A program made the translations under genes and the position numbers. The notes under the pieces were generated by a model. The model did not search any database. It was not told the origin of the DNA and was given only the letters and a program-made list of their open reading frames with translations. Of a stretch of 64,000 nt of DNA, positions 43,277 through 51,832 are shown piece after piece (the stretch's first letter is position 1; each line of letters starts with the position of its first letter). Location of the stretch: positions 2,418,001 to 2,482,000 of the forward strand of contig OZ244251.1 of assembly GCA_965217175.1 (NCBI GenBank). The letters run 5' to 3'. This stretch comes from Bin87 sp965217175. GTDB lineage: Bacteria; Chloroflexota; Dehalococcoidia; Lucifugimonadales; UBA3495.

Positions 43277-44341
43277 CTACAGGTTCATCTGCGGAACCAT
43301 GTAGTTTTCCATCTTGTTATAAATCTGCAACCGACTGCGCTGAGAGTCCAGCACCACCAGACGCCTGCTATCCGGGTCATACATTATGTCCGTAGGCAAG
43401 GCGAATCGCCACTCCGATTCGGTGGTTGGAACCTCTCGCCGGCGTTTCAGGTAGTCGGCATTGGCAACGACCGTCATGTCGGCCCACTTGCTCAATTGCT
43501 GAGCATCGCCGATCAGGGAAATGATGAAATTCGCGTCGCGGTCGAAGATGTGGACCCGACCCGGGTGCATTCCGTTATCGCTCCAATCGGCGACGTAGAC
43601 GTCACCCTGGGTATCGACGGTAACCTTGATCGGAAGGTGCATCTGTCCCCGGCCGGAACCCGGCTCCCCGAATTGAGCAAGCCACTGGCCGTCGGCGGAG
43701 AACTTTTGCACGCGATGGTTACGATGATCGGCCACGTACACGGAGCCGTCATTCCGGTCGACGGTTATTCCCCACGGAGAATTGAACTCGCCATTGCCAT
43801 CACCCAATGATCCCCAACTGGTGATCAATTCGCCGTTGGCGGTAAACTTACGCACCTCGTGACTGCGGCCATCCGTGCAATAGATGTTGCCGTCGCCGTC
43901 ACATGCGACGCTGGCGGTACCGTGGTCGGCGCCATCGTCCTGCGGCACGGTACTCCAACGGCGCAGGAAAGTGCCGTCGGTGGAAAATACTGAAATCCGA
44001 TTCATCCACTCGTCCGAGACGTACAGGTTTCCGTCCGTGGACAGTACCATTCCCGACGGCCAGATAAACTCCCCCTCGCGGTCGCCGTATTTACCGAATT
44101 CGCCAGTAAACTCTTCGTCGCCGGGTTCGTCGCCCAGGTCAATGATACTGACGCGAGCGCCGTACGCGACCCTATTCCAGGGGACATTCGCGATTCCTTC
44201 GATGCCGCGATTCAATACGTAGATGGTATTTCCGTTCAGGGCCATTGCAGTTGGCTGGCTGAAACCCATACCGGATGCGGCGCCGCGTCCCACAGAGTGG
44301 CTGTAGTCATATACGCGCCCTTTCGCTATTTGCGTTAGCAT
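43277..44341 (-). CDS. NHL-repeat beta-propeller protein
   Basis: A 354-residue protein made of NHL repeats: EFIWPSGMVLSTDGNLYVSD, then GEFNSPWGITVDRNDGSVYV and QMHLPIKVTVDTQGDVYVAD. Between them come DRNHRVQKFS-like strands. The repeats should form a six-bladed propeller used for binding. There is no signal peptide. The gene follows the DUF1501/DUF1800 pair on the minus strand (155 bases away). The function is unknown; relatives range from scaffold proteins to lyases. Confidence 0.85.
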   Translation of the reverse strand: MLTQIAKGRVYDYSHSVGRGAASGMGFSQPTAMALNGNTIYVLNRGIEGIANVPWNRVAYGARVSIIDLGDEPGDEEFTGEFGKYGDREGEFIWPSGMVLSTDGNLYVSDEWMNRISVFSTDGTFLRRWSTVPQDDGADHGTASVACDGDGNIYCTDGRSHEVRKFTANGELITSWGSLGDGNGEFNSPWGITVDRNDGSVYVADHRNHRVQKFSADGQWLAQFGEPGSGRGQMHLPIKVTVDTQGDVYVADWSDNGMHPGRVHIFDRDANFIISLIGDAQQLSKWADMTVVANADYLKRRREVPTTESEWRFALPTDIMYDPDSRRLVVLDSQRSRLQIYNKMENYMVPQMNL

Positions 44342-44496
44342 AGTTTTACCTGCTCACTGTAGTGTTGTTGGTTTTGAGTCCGGCTATTGGGGATACCGGA
44401 GCGCAAGTTGACGGGGCCAGCAGAGCGAAACCCACTGGCCCCGGTTGTTGTTGCCCTCTGGGAGGTCCCGATCAACCGGAACCGGTCGACGCGTTT

Positions 44497-45624
44497 TTAG
44501 ATGAATCGGGCCTTTTCGAACGTGCCGCCCACAATGGGTTGCGCATCAAGCCCAAGCCAATTTTCTACGATCGTTGAATACACGCTGCGGAAGTCAGTGC
44601 TGGGGACAAGGTCTCCCTGTTCCAGGTTTTCCGGACGGGACGACGGGTATTCACCATATTCGCCACCGGTCACCTGGTCGCCCATTACAAAGACCAAACC
44701 GGCTGCTCCGTGGTCAGTACCGCTGCCGTTGTCGTGGACACGGCGACCAAACTCGGTGAACATCAGCAGAATGACGTTGTCACTGGCATCGTTTTCGCGC
44801 AGATCGTCGAAGAAGCTACCGACCGCTGCGGAAACATCGCGCCACAGACCGTCGTGCATCCCAACCTGGTTGGAGTGGCTGTCGAAGCTGCCGTGGTCGC
44901 AGTAGAACACCCGCGTGCCGAGGTCAGCCTGGTGCACCTGGGAAATGCCCTTGAGCTTACGGGCAATCGGGGTATCCGGATACTCGACGGTGCTGTTGTA
45001 TAGCTCGGGGGCGGCCTTGAGGATATCGGCGGCTTTGAGGCTGTCCAGACCGGTCTGGCCCAGGTAATCCATTACGAAGCCGCTGCCGATGGTGGGCGCG
45101 TAGAGGCGGGTGAACCGGTTGATGATCTTGTCTCGCTGGATTTCCTCCTGGATGCTGGTTAGCATCCCAAAGTTGTCCAGATCGTCGATGCAGGCCACGG
45201 GCACGCCAGGGAGCACGAGGGCTCGCGGCAGGCTGGGTCCGAAGTTTACTGCCGTAATGACATTGCTCTTGTTGGGATCCATATCGCGCGTAGCGCGGCC
45301 CAACCACCCCTCAGTCCCCAGCTTGTCCGGCTCGCAGGTGTGCCAGATGTCCATGCTTCGGAAGTGGCTGCGAGGGCTATTGGCGTAACCGACGCCGTGA
45401 ATGATGGCCATGTCTCCCGCATCCCAAAACCGCTTCAGCGGGCCGACTTCCGGATGGAAGCCGATGCTATCGTTCAGCTTGACGATGCGGTCATCGGGAA
45501 CACCGACCACCGGACGGTTGTCCCGATAGAGGGGATCGGCGTATGGAATCACGGTGTTCATGTAGTCGTTGCCGCCGGTCAGCTGCAGGACTACGATCAC
45601 CGGGTCTTTATTCGTTGCGGTCAT
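44497..45624 (-). CDS. DUF1501 domain protein
   Basis: A 375-residue protein of the DUF1501 family, distantly related to sulfatases/alkaline phosphatases. Visible features are VVLQLTGGNDYMNTVIPY at the start, the SPRSHFRSMDIWHT segment and FTEFGRRVHDNGSGTDHGAA near residue 290. Many members carry a Tat signal; this one does not. The ATG at 45624 follows AGGAG, so the longer frame to 45768 is not used. It is 50 bases after the DUF1800 gene, the usual partner. The pair is common in Planctomycetes, Chloroflexota and others, and its function is unknown. Confidence 0.92.
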   Translation of the reverse strand: MTATNKDPVIVVLQLTGGNDYMNTVIPYADPLYRDNRPVVGVPDDRIVKLNDSIGFHPEVGPLKRFWDAGDMAIIHGVGYANSPRSHFRSMDIWHTCEPDKLGTEGWLGRATRDMDPNKSNVITAVNFGPSLPRALVLPGVPVACIDDLDNFGMLTSIQEEIQRDKIINRFTRLYAPTIGSGFVMDYLGQTGLDSLKAADILKAAPELYNSTVEYPDTPIARKLKGISQVHQADLGTRVFYCDHGSFDSHSNQVGMHDGLWRDVSAAVGSFFDDLRENDASDNVILLMFTEFGRRVHDNGSGTDHGAAGLVFVMGDQVTGGEYGEYPSSRPENLEQGDLVPSTDFRSVYSTIVENWLGLDAQPIVGGTFEKARFI

Positions 45625-45674
45625 ATCGGTCGCTCCTGTGCGTTTACTATTTTCGCAGGATGTAACGGTGGAGG

Positions 45675-47078
45675 TTAAGCGTACTGATAGTCGCGCAGGG
45701 AGACGATCAGCTGCAGCATCTCTGAGATACGCCGTTCGCCGTTTTCGACGTCGGCTGACGTAGCCCATAGGATGTTGCCATCAGTTTCGGCGTGGGCAAT
45801 CAACTCCTGACGGGTTGCGTCATCCACTTCCAGCGGTCCCATCAGATCGAGACAACCGTCCACCAGCTTGGCGGGCGAAAGGTCACCCTCAGCCTGGAGC
45901 CGGTCGATCATGGTGCGGATTCCGGGGCGATTCACGTCGCTGACCATGTCGGCGGTGAAGTTAATGCGCCGCATCAGGGAGCCGCTATTGATCCACTCTA
46001 CACCGGTGTGCCAACCCTCTACGCTGGGTGGGTTCAAGAGGTCCTGACCCATGTAGGTGGGTTGACGGGCGATTTCGCCAAGGCCCGGCGCGGGAAATTC
46101 AAAACCGCCAACCAGACGCAACGTGCCTACAACCACTTCGGCGGGGTTCTTGAGGCGAGCGTAGCGCGCATTCTTGAAGAAGTCGCTGTTGAACAGGACC
46201 CGCAAGACGGCGGTCAGATTGCCATCGGATTCTATGAAGGCATCGGTGAGTAACTCAATGGCATCCTCATCCTTGGGCGGAGTAACCTGCCAGGCCGGAA
46301 CCTGCGCTTCGTCAGCCACGAAGAAGTTGTAGAGGTGTCGAGCGATAAACGTAGCGGTCGCCGGGTGTTCGCAGATGATATTGATGATGTCATCGCCGTT
46401 GAAGTTACCGGTCTCTCCGAGGAAGGTTTTGTCGCCTTGGTCGTGGTCCTCGGGAAGGTACTTGAAATTCCAGTCGTGGCGACCGATGGGGCCACGGGGC
46501 AGCTTGGGTTCGACCGTCCAGCCGGTGAAGGCACGGGACGCCTCCCGAACATCGACCTCGGTGTAGGTGCCCACGCCCATGCTGAAGAGTTCCAGCAACT
46601 CGCGGCCCCAGTTTTCGTTGACGGCGTCGGCATGGTTCTCGAAGTTATCCAGCCAGTAGATCATCGCCGGGTTTTTTGCAATCTCGAGCAACAATTCTTT
46701 GTAGCTGCCCATGCCCTTTTCCCGGAACATCGCCACCATCCGAGTAATCTCGTCGTAGTGGTCGACCTTGGACACGCCGGTAGCGAACACCTGGTGCCAG
46801 AAGAGCGCCATTTTTTCTTCAAGCGGGCGCTTGGTGTTGATCATGAAGTGGAGCCATTCCGCCGAACCCATCCCCTGGATGGTACCGGGACGCCAGGTCC
46901 AGGGTTGATACCGGACCAACTCGTAGCGGTCAATGGCTGGTTGGCTCTCGGGATTCAAAAACTCTTCGACGGTTGCCTCGTAGCCGTTGGCAACGCGGAT
47001 TTCCAGCTCTTCTCGGGTGGCCCCGAAGCCGGCACGACGCATCAAATGTGCCATCAAAGCAATGTCCTGCGACGCCAT
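45675..47078 (-). CDS. DUF1800 domain protein
   Basis: A 467-residue protein with the family start LMAHLMRRAGFGATREELEI and later NENWGRELLELFSMGVGTY, AFTGWTVEPKLPRGPIGRH and DIINIICEHPATATFIARHL. DUF1800 proteins are nearly always next to a DUF1501 gene, as here. Their biochemical role is not known; an extracellular or surface task is often suggested, but no signal peptide is visible in this one. A ribosome site (AAGGAGG) precedes the ATG. Confidence 0.93.
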   Translation of the reverse strand: MASQDIALMAHLMRRAGFGATREELEIRVANGYEATVEEFLNPESQPAIDRYELVRYQPWTWRPGTIQGMGSAEWLHFMINTKRPLEEKMALFWHQVFATGVSKVDHYDEITRMVAMFREKGMGSYKELLLEIAKNPAMIYWLDNFENHADAVNENWGRELLELFSMGVGTYTEVDVREASRAFTGWTVEPKLPRGPIGRHDWNFKYLPEDHDQGDKTFLGETGNFNGDDIINIICEHPATATFIARHLYNFFVADEAQVPAWQVTPPKDEDAIELLTDAFIESDGNLTAVLRVLFNSDFFKNARYARLKNPAEVVVGTLRLVGGFEFPAPGLGEIARQPTYMGQDLLNPPSVEGWHTGVEWINSGSLMRRINFTADMVSDVNRPGIRTMIDRLQAEGDLSPAKLVDGCLDLMGPLEVDDATRQELIAHAETDGNILWATSADVENGERRISEMLQLIVSLRDYQYA

Positions 47079-47293
47079 CGTTTAGCCTCCTTGGTAGTGT
47101 TTGGAGTTGTTGCGCGAAAAAGCTTCGCAATTCGTATGATAAACGTGCTCGCACCCAAAAACAGGGCCTGCCAGCACTCAGCAAGTTGGCACACATTATC
47201 TGTTATCATTTTGTTGTCTGTCAACGGCGCAGGGTGTCCGGGCGGCCCAATTCCCGGCGTTACTCCCGATTCCGAAACTGCCCCACGCTCAAC

Positions 47294-47740
47294 GTGTCAT
47301 TGCGCCGCAACGAACTACCCAACAGAGCAGCGCCACCACTGTTGGCGTTAGCGCTCATTTGGCTGACGTTGCCGGTGGTCGGGCCGCTGGACGATCACCA
47401 TTTCGCCGAGCGAACGCATGCCCATCAGCACCTGTTTCTAAACGGTGCGCCTCATGAGCATCAACACTACTATGACACGCCGGGTCGCCAGCATCACGGA
47501 ACAGCCGTAACCGGAGCGGATAGCAGAAAAGCAGGAAGCGACGGTATCGCGTTCATGTCATCAACGACCGCCAACGTTTTCCTTACCGTCCTGTTTGCGC
47601 CCTACCACGACAACCCGGAGAGACTTCGGCCAGGGTCGCCCCGCTGCTCCGACGGAAGCCCGTTACTAAAATCGGGTCACCGCGTTGCTACCCTTAACGG
47701 GATACACACTCCACCGCCCATTCCGCCCCCAATCGTCTAG
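47294..47740 (+). CDS. Secreted histidine-rich protein, possible metal binding
   Basis: A frame of about 148 residues. After a basic start (SLRRNELPNRAAPP) comes one hydrophobic stretch (LLALALIWLTLPVVG) and then a His-rich part: DDHHFAERTHAHQHLF and APHEHQHYYDTPGRQHH. The rest is unremarkable, ending in a Pro-rich tail. I place the start at the GTG at 47294, but the frame is open far upstream and no ribosome site is clear. The next gene encodes a His-rich cupredoxin-like lipoprotein, so the pair may handle copper or zinc. No named family is recognised. Confidence 0.55.
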   Translation: MSLRRNELPNRAAPPLLALALIWLTLPVVGPLDDHHFAERTHAHQHLFLNGAPHEHQHYYDTPGRQHHGTAVTGADSRKAGSDGIAFMSSTTANVFLTVLFAPYHDNPERLRPGSPRCSDGSPLLKSGHRVATLNGIHTPPPIPPPIV

Positions 47741-47824
47741 CATCGCTCCCCATATAACAAACTACCGCCATTCGCGATTCGAGAGACAAGCGCGGGCGGA
47801 TGCTTATTGCGGAGGTTATTTGCG

Positions 47825-48475
47825 ATGCAACGAAACTACCTACATACATTTTGGGTGGTCGCTGCCCTGGCTATCGGGCTGACGGTGCTGCTCACCGGCT
47901 GCCGTTCAAACGACCAACCCAATGGGGCGGCCGGCTCCGATGGCGACCCGGCCGGAACAGTTGGTGCAAACTCAGCAGCGGCCCAGGATGCCCACACACA
48001 CAACGGCAATTCGAGCCATCAATCGGGCGCTCAGGATAACGGCGGGGCCGTTCCGGATGATGCCGTCGTGATCGACTTTGCAATTGTCGAGCGCGGTACA
48101 CAGCTGACGCGCAGCGATCTGAAGATCGATCGCGGAGACACGGTGATTCTCAATTTTACCGCAGACGAACCCGGCGAGATTCACCTGCACGGTTACGATC
48201 TGACCGTCGGGGTGTCTCCGAACCGTGTTAGCTCCCTGACATTCCCGGCGGATACCGCTGGCGCATTTGGGATCAACTTCCATGTGTACGCCAGTGAACC
48301 GGGCGACACCAACGGCCACGACCAGGAAACTGCCAATGGCTACCGGACCACCGCGTTGGAGGAAAACCAAGACGGTGAAAGTGCCGACAGCCAACAGGGC
48401 GGTCACAACCACGATGATGACAGCCCGGCGATACTTGCTGAAGTGCACCTGGGCAATCTGGAGGTATATCCCTAG
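47825..48475 (+). CDS. Cupredoxin-like lipoprotein with His-rich linkers
   Basis: A 216-residue lipoprotein: the signal peptide ends in the lipobox LLTGC (Cys26). A His/Asn/Ser-rich linker (AHTHNGNSSHQSG) leads to a beta-sandwich part from about residue 85 (VVIDFAIVERGTQL, FTADEPGEIHLHGYDLTVGV, AGAFGINFHVYAS). Another His/Asp-rich insert (GGHNHDDDS) precedes the last strand. The HLHGYD segment fits a cupredoxin-type metal site, but a full Cys-His-Met set is missing. GCGGAGG sits nine bases before the ATG at 47825. It is anchored outside the membrane. Confidence 0.75.
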   Translation: MQRNYLHTFWVVAALAIGLTVLLTGCRSNDQPNGAAGSDGDPAGTVGANSAAAQDAHTHNGNSSHQSGAQDNGGAVPDDAVVIDFAIVERGTQLTRSDLKIDRGDTVILNFTADEPGEIHLHGYDLTVGVSPNRVSSLTFPADTAGAFGINFHVYASEPGDTNGHDQETANGYRTTALEENQDGESADSQQGGHNHDDDSPAILAEVHLGNLEVYP

Positions 48476-48517
48476 GCTGACGGGCGTGACAACCTCTTGG
48501 CTGCTTCATTAACTGCA

Positions 48518-48547
48518 TCGGGCCGACGTTTCGCAACGCCGGCCCGA
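48518..48547. terminator. Two-sided hairpin between convergent genes
   Basis: TCGGGCCG and CGGCCCGA pair over 8 bp; after one mismatch CGTT pairs with AACG around TCGC. It lies between the ends of the lipoprotein gene and the convergent gltA. T-runs on either side are short, so termination strength is unclear. Confidence 0.55.
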
Positions 48548-48571
48548 ATGATTTCAAAAACTGCCCCGGTA

Positions 48572-49711
48572 TTACCGTTCGTCGATGGGCACGTATTCAC
48601 GGTCCATCGGGCCGACGTAGTGCAGCCGAGGGCGCAACAGGATGTTGTTTTCGTATTGCTCAATGCACTGGGCAGACCAGCCTGGCACCCGTCCCAAAGC
48701 AAAAATGGGGATGAACAGGTCGGAAGGGATCCCCAGCAGGTGGTAGATCGAACCGGCGTAGAAGTCAACGTTAACGTAGATGCCGCGGTCGCGGTAGGGA
48801 GCCATCACGTCTTCGGAAAGGTGGGTGAGAATCTGGAACCAACGAGGATCGCCCCGTTTCTCTCCCAGCGCCTGCGATCGTTCGCGCAAGTGTCGCGCCC
48901 TTGGATCCTCGGCCCGGTAGACTCGGTGTCCAAAACCCATGATCCGTTCGCGGTTGTCCAACTTTTTGCGGGCGTATTCTTCGGCGTTTTCCGGATTGCC
49001 GATCTCTATGGACATCTTCATTACTTCTTCGGCAGCCCCGCCGTGGGCGGGACCCTTGAGCGCACCGACTGCTCCGGACACTGCTGCATGCAACGTAGAG
49101 TTGGTGGAGGCGCTGACACGGGCCGCAAAGGATGAGGCGTTAACACCATGTTCGGCGTGGAGTATGAAGTCCACATCCATGAGCGAGACGGTCTCGTCGT
49201 CCGGGATTTCGTTGAACAACATAAAGAGGAAGTTGCCGGCATGATTAAGGTCGGGATTAGGCGCCACCGGCTCAAGGCCGGAGCGCACGCGGTGATGAGC
49301 CGTAACTATGGTGGGAGCCTTGGCCGTAAGCCGAAGCGCTTTGCGGATGTTGGCTTCTTTGGAGTTGTCCTCAGATTCTTCGTCGAAGGCGGCCAGTCCT
49401 ATCATCGCGGTTTGCAATACATCCATGGGATGGGCGGACTGGACTGCATCGATTACAGTGATGATCTCATCAGGAATGCGTCGATTGGCGCGCAGGTAAC
49501 CATCCAGCTCTTCCAGCTGGGCATGGTTCGGCAATTCGCCGTACAGCACCAGGTAGACGATCTCCTCAAAGGTGGACTTTTCCGCCAAATCGTGGATGTC
49601 GTATCCCCGATACAACAGTTTTCCGATATCCCCGTCGATGAAGCTGGACTCCGTGTTGTCCATATAAACGTTCATCAAACCGCGATGTAGTTCGGGTTGA
49701 TCGGCCATCAT
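48572..49711 (-). CDS. gltA: Citrate synthase (or 2-methylcitrate synthase)
   Basis: Condenses acetyl-CoA with oxaloacetate. Family features in 379 residues: the His in VDFILHAEHGVNASSFAAR, GPAHGGAAEEVMKM, IMGFGHRVYRAEDPRA, and the catalytic Asp region NVDFYAGSIYHLLGIP. The length fits the short bacterial type, which includes 2-methylcitrate synthases; no propionate-catabolism genes are nearby, so citrate synthase is preferred. AGGAGG precedes two adjacent ATGs. It is a single gene convergent with the cupredoxin-like lipoprotein gene. Confidence 0.95.
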   Translation of the reverse strand: MMADQPELHRGLMNVYMDNTESSFIDGDIGKLLYRGYDIHDLAEKSTFEEIVYLVLYGELPNHAQLEELDGYLRANRRIPDEIITVIDAVQSAHPMDVLQTAMIGLAAFDEESEDNSKEANIRKALRLTAKAPTIVTAHHRVRSGLEPVAPNPDLNHAGNFLFMLFNEIPDDETVSLMDVDFILHAEHGVNASSFAARVSASTNSTLHAAVSGAVGALKGPAHGGAAEEVMKMSIEIGNPENAEEYARKKLDNRERIMGFGHRVYRAEDPRARHLRERSQALGEKRGDPRWFQILTHLSEDVMAPYRDRGIYVNVDFYAGSIYHLLGIPSDLFIPIFALGRVPGWSAQCIEQYENNILLRPRLHYVGPMDREYVPIDER

Positions 49712-50007
49712 CGTCCTCCTTGGATTCAGTACACGGTCGTACCTGGCCGGCCGGCGCAGGTTGCTTGCTGCTTAGACGGGAAATGAGATACCCGCTTAAT
49801 TGAGCCTCGTAGATGCAAGCGGTCAAAATATCTGGATATTCATCATCACATGCCCGTTCGAAGGTATGGTTTCAAAGTGTTCGACCATGCGGTGAAATAT
49901 GCTAGCATCGGGTTCCCCGGAGTGTCAACCAAACGCGCAGCAGTGAGATGCCCACACACTGCGGCCGACCAATCGTTCAGGACGATTTTGCCAGTGCCGA
50001 GGTTCGA

Positions 50008-50931
50008 ATGAAATACGGCGTGATTTTACCCAACGTTGGGCCGATGGCGGAAATTGACGCCCTGACCAGTGTGGCACAACGCGCGGAGGAAATGGGTTTC
50101 GACGGAATATTCCTGAGCGACCACATTGCCCTGCCCACCGATCTCCGTTCAAGGTACCCCTACCGGAGCGACGGTCGATTCGCACTGTCGGTTGACGACC
50201 CGATCCTGGAACCCATTACGACGTTAGCCTACCTGGCCGCGGTGACCGAACGGGTAGACCTGGGGTTTAGTGTGCTCGTCCTGCCCTACCGGCATCCAGT
50301 CCTCAACGCAAAGATGCTGGGGACGCTGGACGTGATTTCACGCGGCAGGTTGATAGTGGGCGCGGGCGTGGGGTGGATGGCAGAAGAGTTCGCTGGTCTG
50401 GGCGCCGATTTTGCGGTGCGGGGTCCCGTGACAGACGAGCATATCGAAATGCTGCACGCATTTTGGACCGAGCGCACCCCAAACTACTCAGGACGGCATT
50501 ACAGCGTTTCCGGACTAGCCATGACGCCACACCCCATCCGCCAGCCGCGCCCGCCAATCTGGACGGGTGGCACTTCCGCCCCCGCCCTGCGTCGGGCTGC
50601 CCGCCTCGGAGACGGCTGGCACGGTGTTCGTCAATCACCGGCGGAGGTGGAGCAAGTGGCCCGGCGGGTCCTGCGGATGCGCTCGGACGCCGGATTGACA
50701 GCTGAAGGATTCGAATTCTCCCTGAGAGCCGGCGTGGACATTGCCGACCAACCAATGAATGGCTCGGGACGAACACCGTTACGCGGATCAGCTGAACAGG
50801 TTTCCAGCGATATAAAAGAATACGCCGCCGCCGGTCTCACCTACCTCGTCGTGGAACCGAGGGCGGCCAATCCAGCGCAACTCACCGACCAACTGGAAAA
50901 ATTCCGACGAATGACAACGCGCCCCGCATAA
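50008..50931 (+). CDS. Luciferase-like (LLM class) flavin/F420-dependent oxidoreductase
   Basis: A 307-residue TIM-barrel enzyme starting MKYGVILPNVGPMAEIDAL. Features include GFDGIFLSDHIALP, LGFSVLVLPYRHPVLNAK, VISRGRLIVGAGVGWMAEEF and PPIWTGGTSAPALRRAARL, typical of the F420-dependent branch (TIGR03619-like proteins). Substrate and cofactor (F420 or FMN) are not certain. The frame opens at 49948, but MKYGVILP at 50008 is the family start. It is a single gene. Confidence 0.9.
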   Translation: MKYGVILPNVGPMAEIDALTSVAQRAEEMGFDGIFLSDHIALPTDLRSRYPYRSDGRFALSVDDPILEPITTLAYLAAVTERVDLGFSVLVLPYRHPVLNAKMLGTLDVISRGRLIVGAGVGWMAEEFAGLGADFAVRGPVTDEHIEMLHAFWTERTPNYSGRHYSVSGLAMTPHPIRQPRPPIWTGGTSAPALRRAARLGDGWHGVRQSPAEVEQVARRVLRMRSDAGLTAEGFEFSLRAGVDIADQPMNGSGRTPLRGSAEQVSSDIKEYAAAGLTYLVVEPRAANPAQLTDQLEKFRRMTTRPA

Positions 50932-51281
50932 CCACCAACTTCGGAATTCGCGCATAACCCGCCATCATCTGAGCCGGGTTTTCCCTTTGGATGTATGATC
51001 TTTTTGTTCAGTGCATCGTCGAGTCGTGCCGGCCGTACAGCAAGAATGGTCTGTCGAATTCTACTGTCCCAAGTGAACTAAGGCATCCCCATTCGCGAGG
51101 GCAGAAATCCTGGCGGAATGCGTTTGCACCGCAGTACGCCTCACATAGCGTCTCGGTCCTGCGGAGCCGCCGAATCACGCACCCCGAAAATACGCTGCGC
51201 GGGCCGAGCCGTGTGATAGACTAACCGCCCGCATCATGACGCTGAACACAATTTCGATATAGAGCGTAACCGAAACAGCCC
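50932..51281. other. 350-base intergenic stretch
   Basis: No ORF with protein-like character and no strong hairpin with a T-tract was found on either strand. Short plus-strand frames near 50991 have no ribosome site. It should hold the promoter of the surface-protein gene, but I see no good -35/-10 pair. Confidence 0.4.
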
Positions 51282-51830
51282 ATGTTTGGCATAACCACGC
51301 AAACCTGGACGCGTCGAGCGGCCACCGTCGCCCTGCTCCCAATGCTGTTTGCCCTGGTGGGCCTGCTGGCTTTGACGGTAACGCAGTTGCCGACCGAGGC
51401 CGCTCGATTCGAGGTTTGGTCAGCCACCATGACGGCGGCGGAGTCCCGCACCGGCGAAGATATGGGTTTTTCCGATGTCTCGGGTACGGACGACGATTTT
51501 GGTTCTTTGATCCCCGCGTCGTTTGACTTTGACGGAACCACTTATACGGTCCAGCGGCTGTTTCGCGATGTGGGCGAGGATTATCTACAGTTCCAGGCTG
51601 ACCGCGATCTGCCAGAGGGTTTGCTAAATGTAATGACGATGACCCTCGGGGACATGTCCTTCGATGGAGGAGATGCTGAACTACGTTCCACTACGCCAAA
51701 GTCATACCGCTGGGCCACCGCCGGTCTGAGTTTCGGGGCGACCGAAGAGGTCGTGGTCTCTTTGACACGCACCGTGACCCCCCACAGGCTCCTACCGGCC
51801 TTTACGCAACTATCGGAGATGGACCGGTAA
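51282..51830 (+). CDS. N-terminal part of the giant surface protein, cut off by a poly-C frameshift
   Basis: Residues 1-40 hold a signal/anchor (TRRAATVALLPMLFALVGLL) followed by a soluble domain that includes GTDDDFGSLIPASFDFDGTTY and a beta-rich part. The first frame ends at 51830 with an out-of-character tail after VVSLTRTVTP. One more C in the CCCCCC tract at 51778-51783 would let it run on as PPQAPTGLYATIGDGPVTLS into the next entry, which opens a fibronectin type III domain. So this and the following entry are almost certainly one gene of about 1,500 codons. The break is a real mutation, phase variation or a sequence error. Confidence 0.8.
   Translation: MFGITTQTWTRRAATVALLPMLFALVGLLALTVTQLPTEAARFEVWSATMTAAESRTGEDMGFSDVSGTDDDFGSLIPASFDFDGTTYTVQRLFRDVGEDYLQFQADRDLPEGLLNVMTMTLGDMSFDGGDAELRSTTPKSYRWATAGLSFGATEEVVVSLTRTVTPHRLLPAFTQLSEMDR
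51778..51783 (+). other. Poly-C tract at the reading-frame break
   Basis: Six C residues are present. Seven would restore the frame between the two parts of the surface protein. Homopolymer tracts inside surface-protein genes are known sites of slipped-strand phase variation, and also common sites of sequencing error. Confidence 0.6.
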
Positions 51831-51832
51831 CC

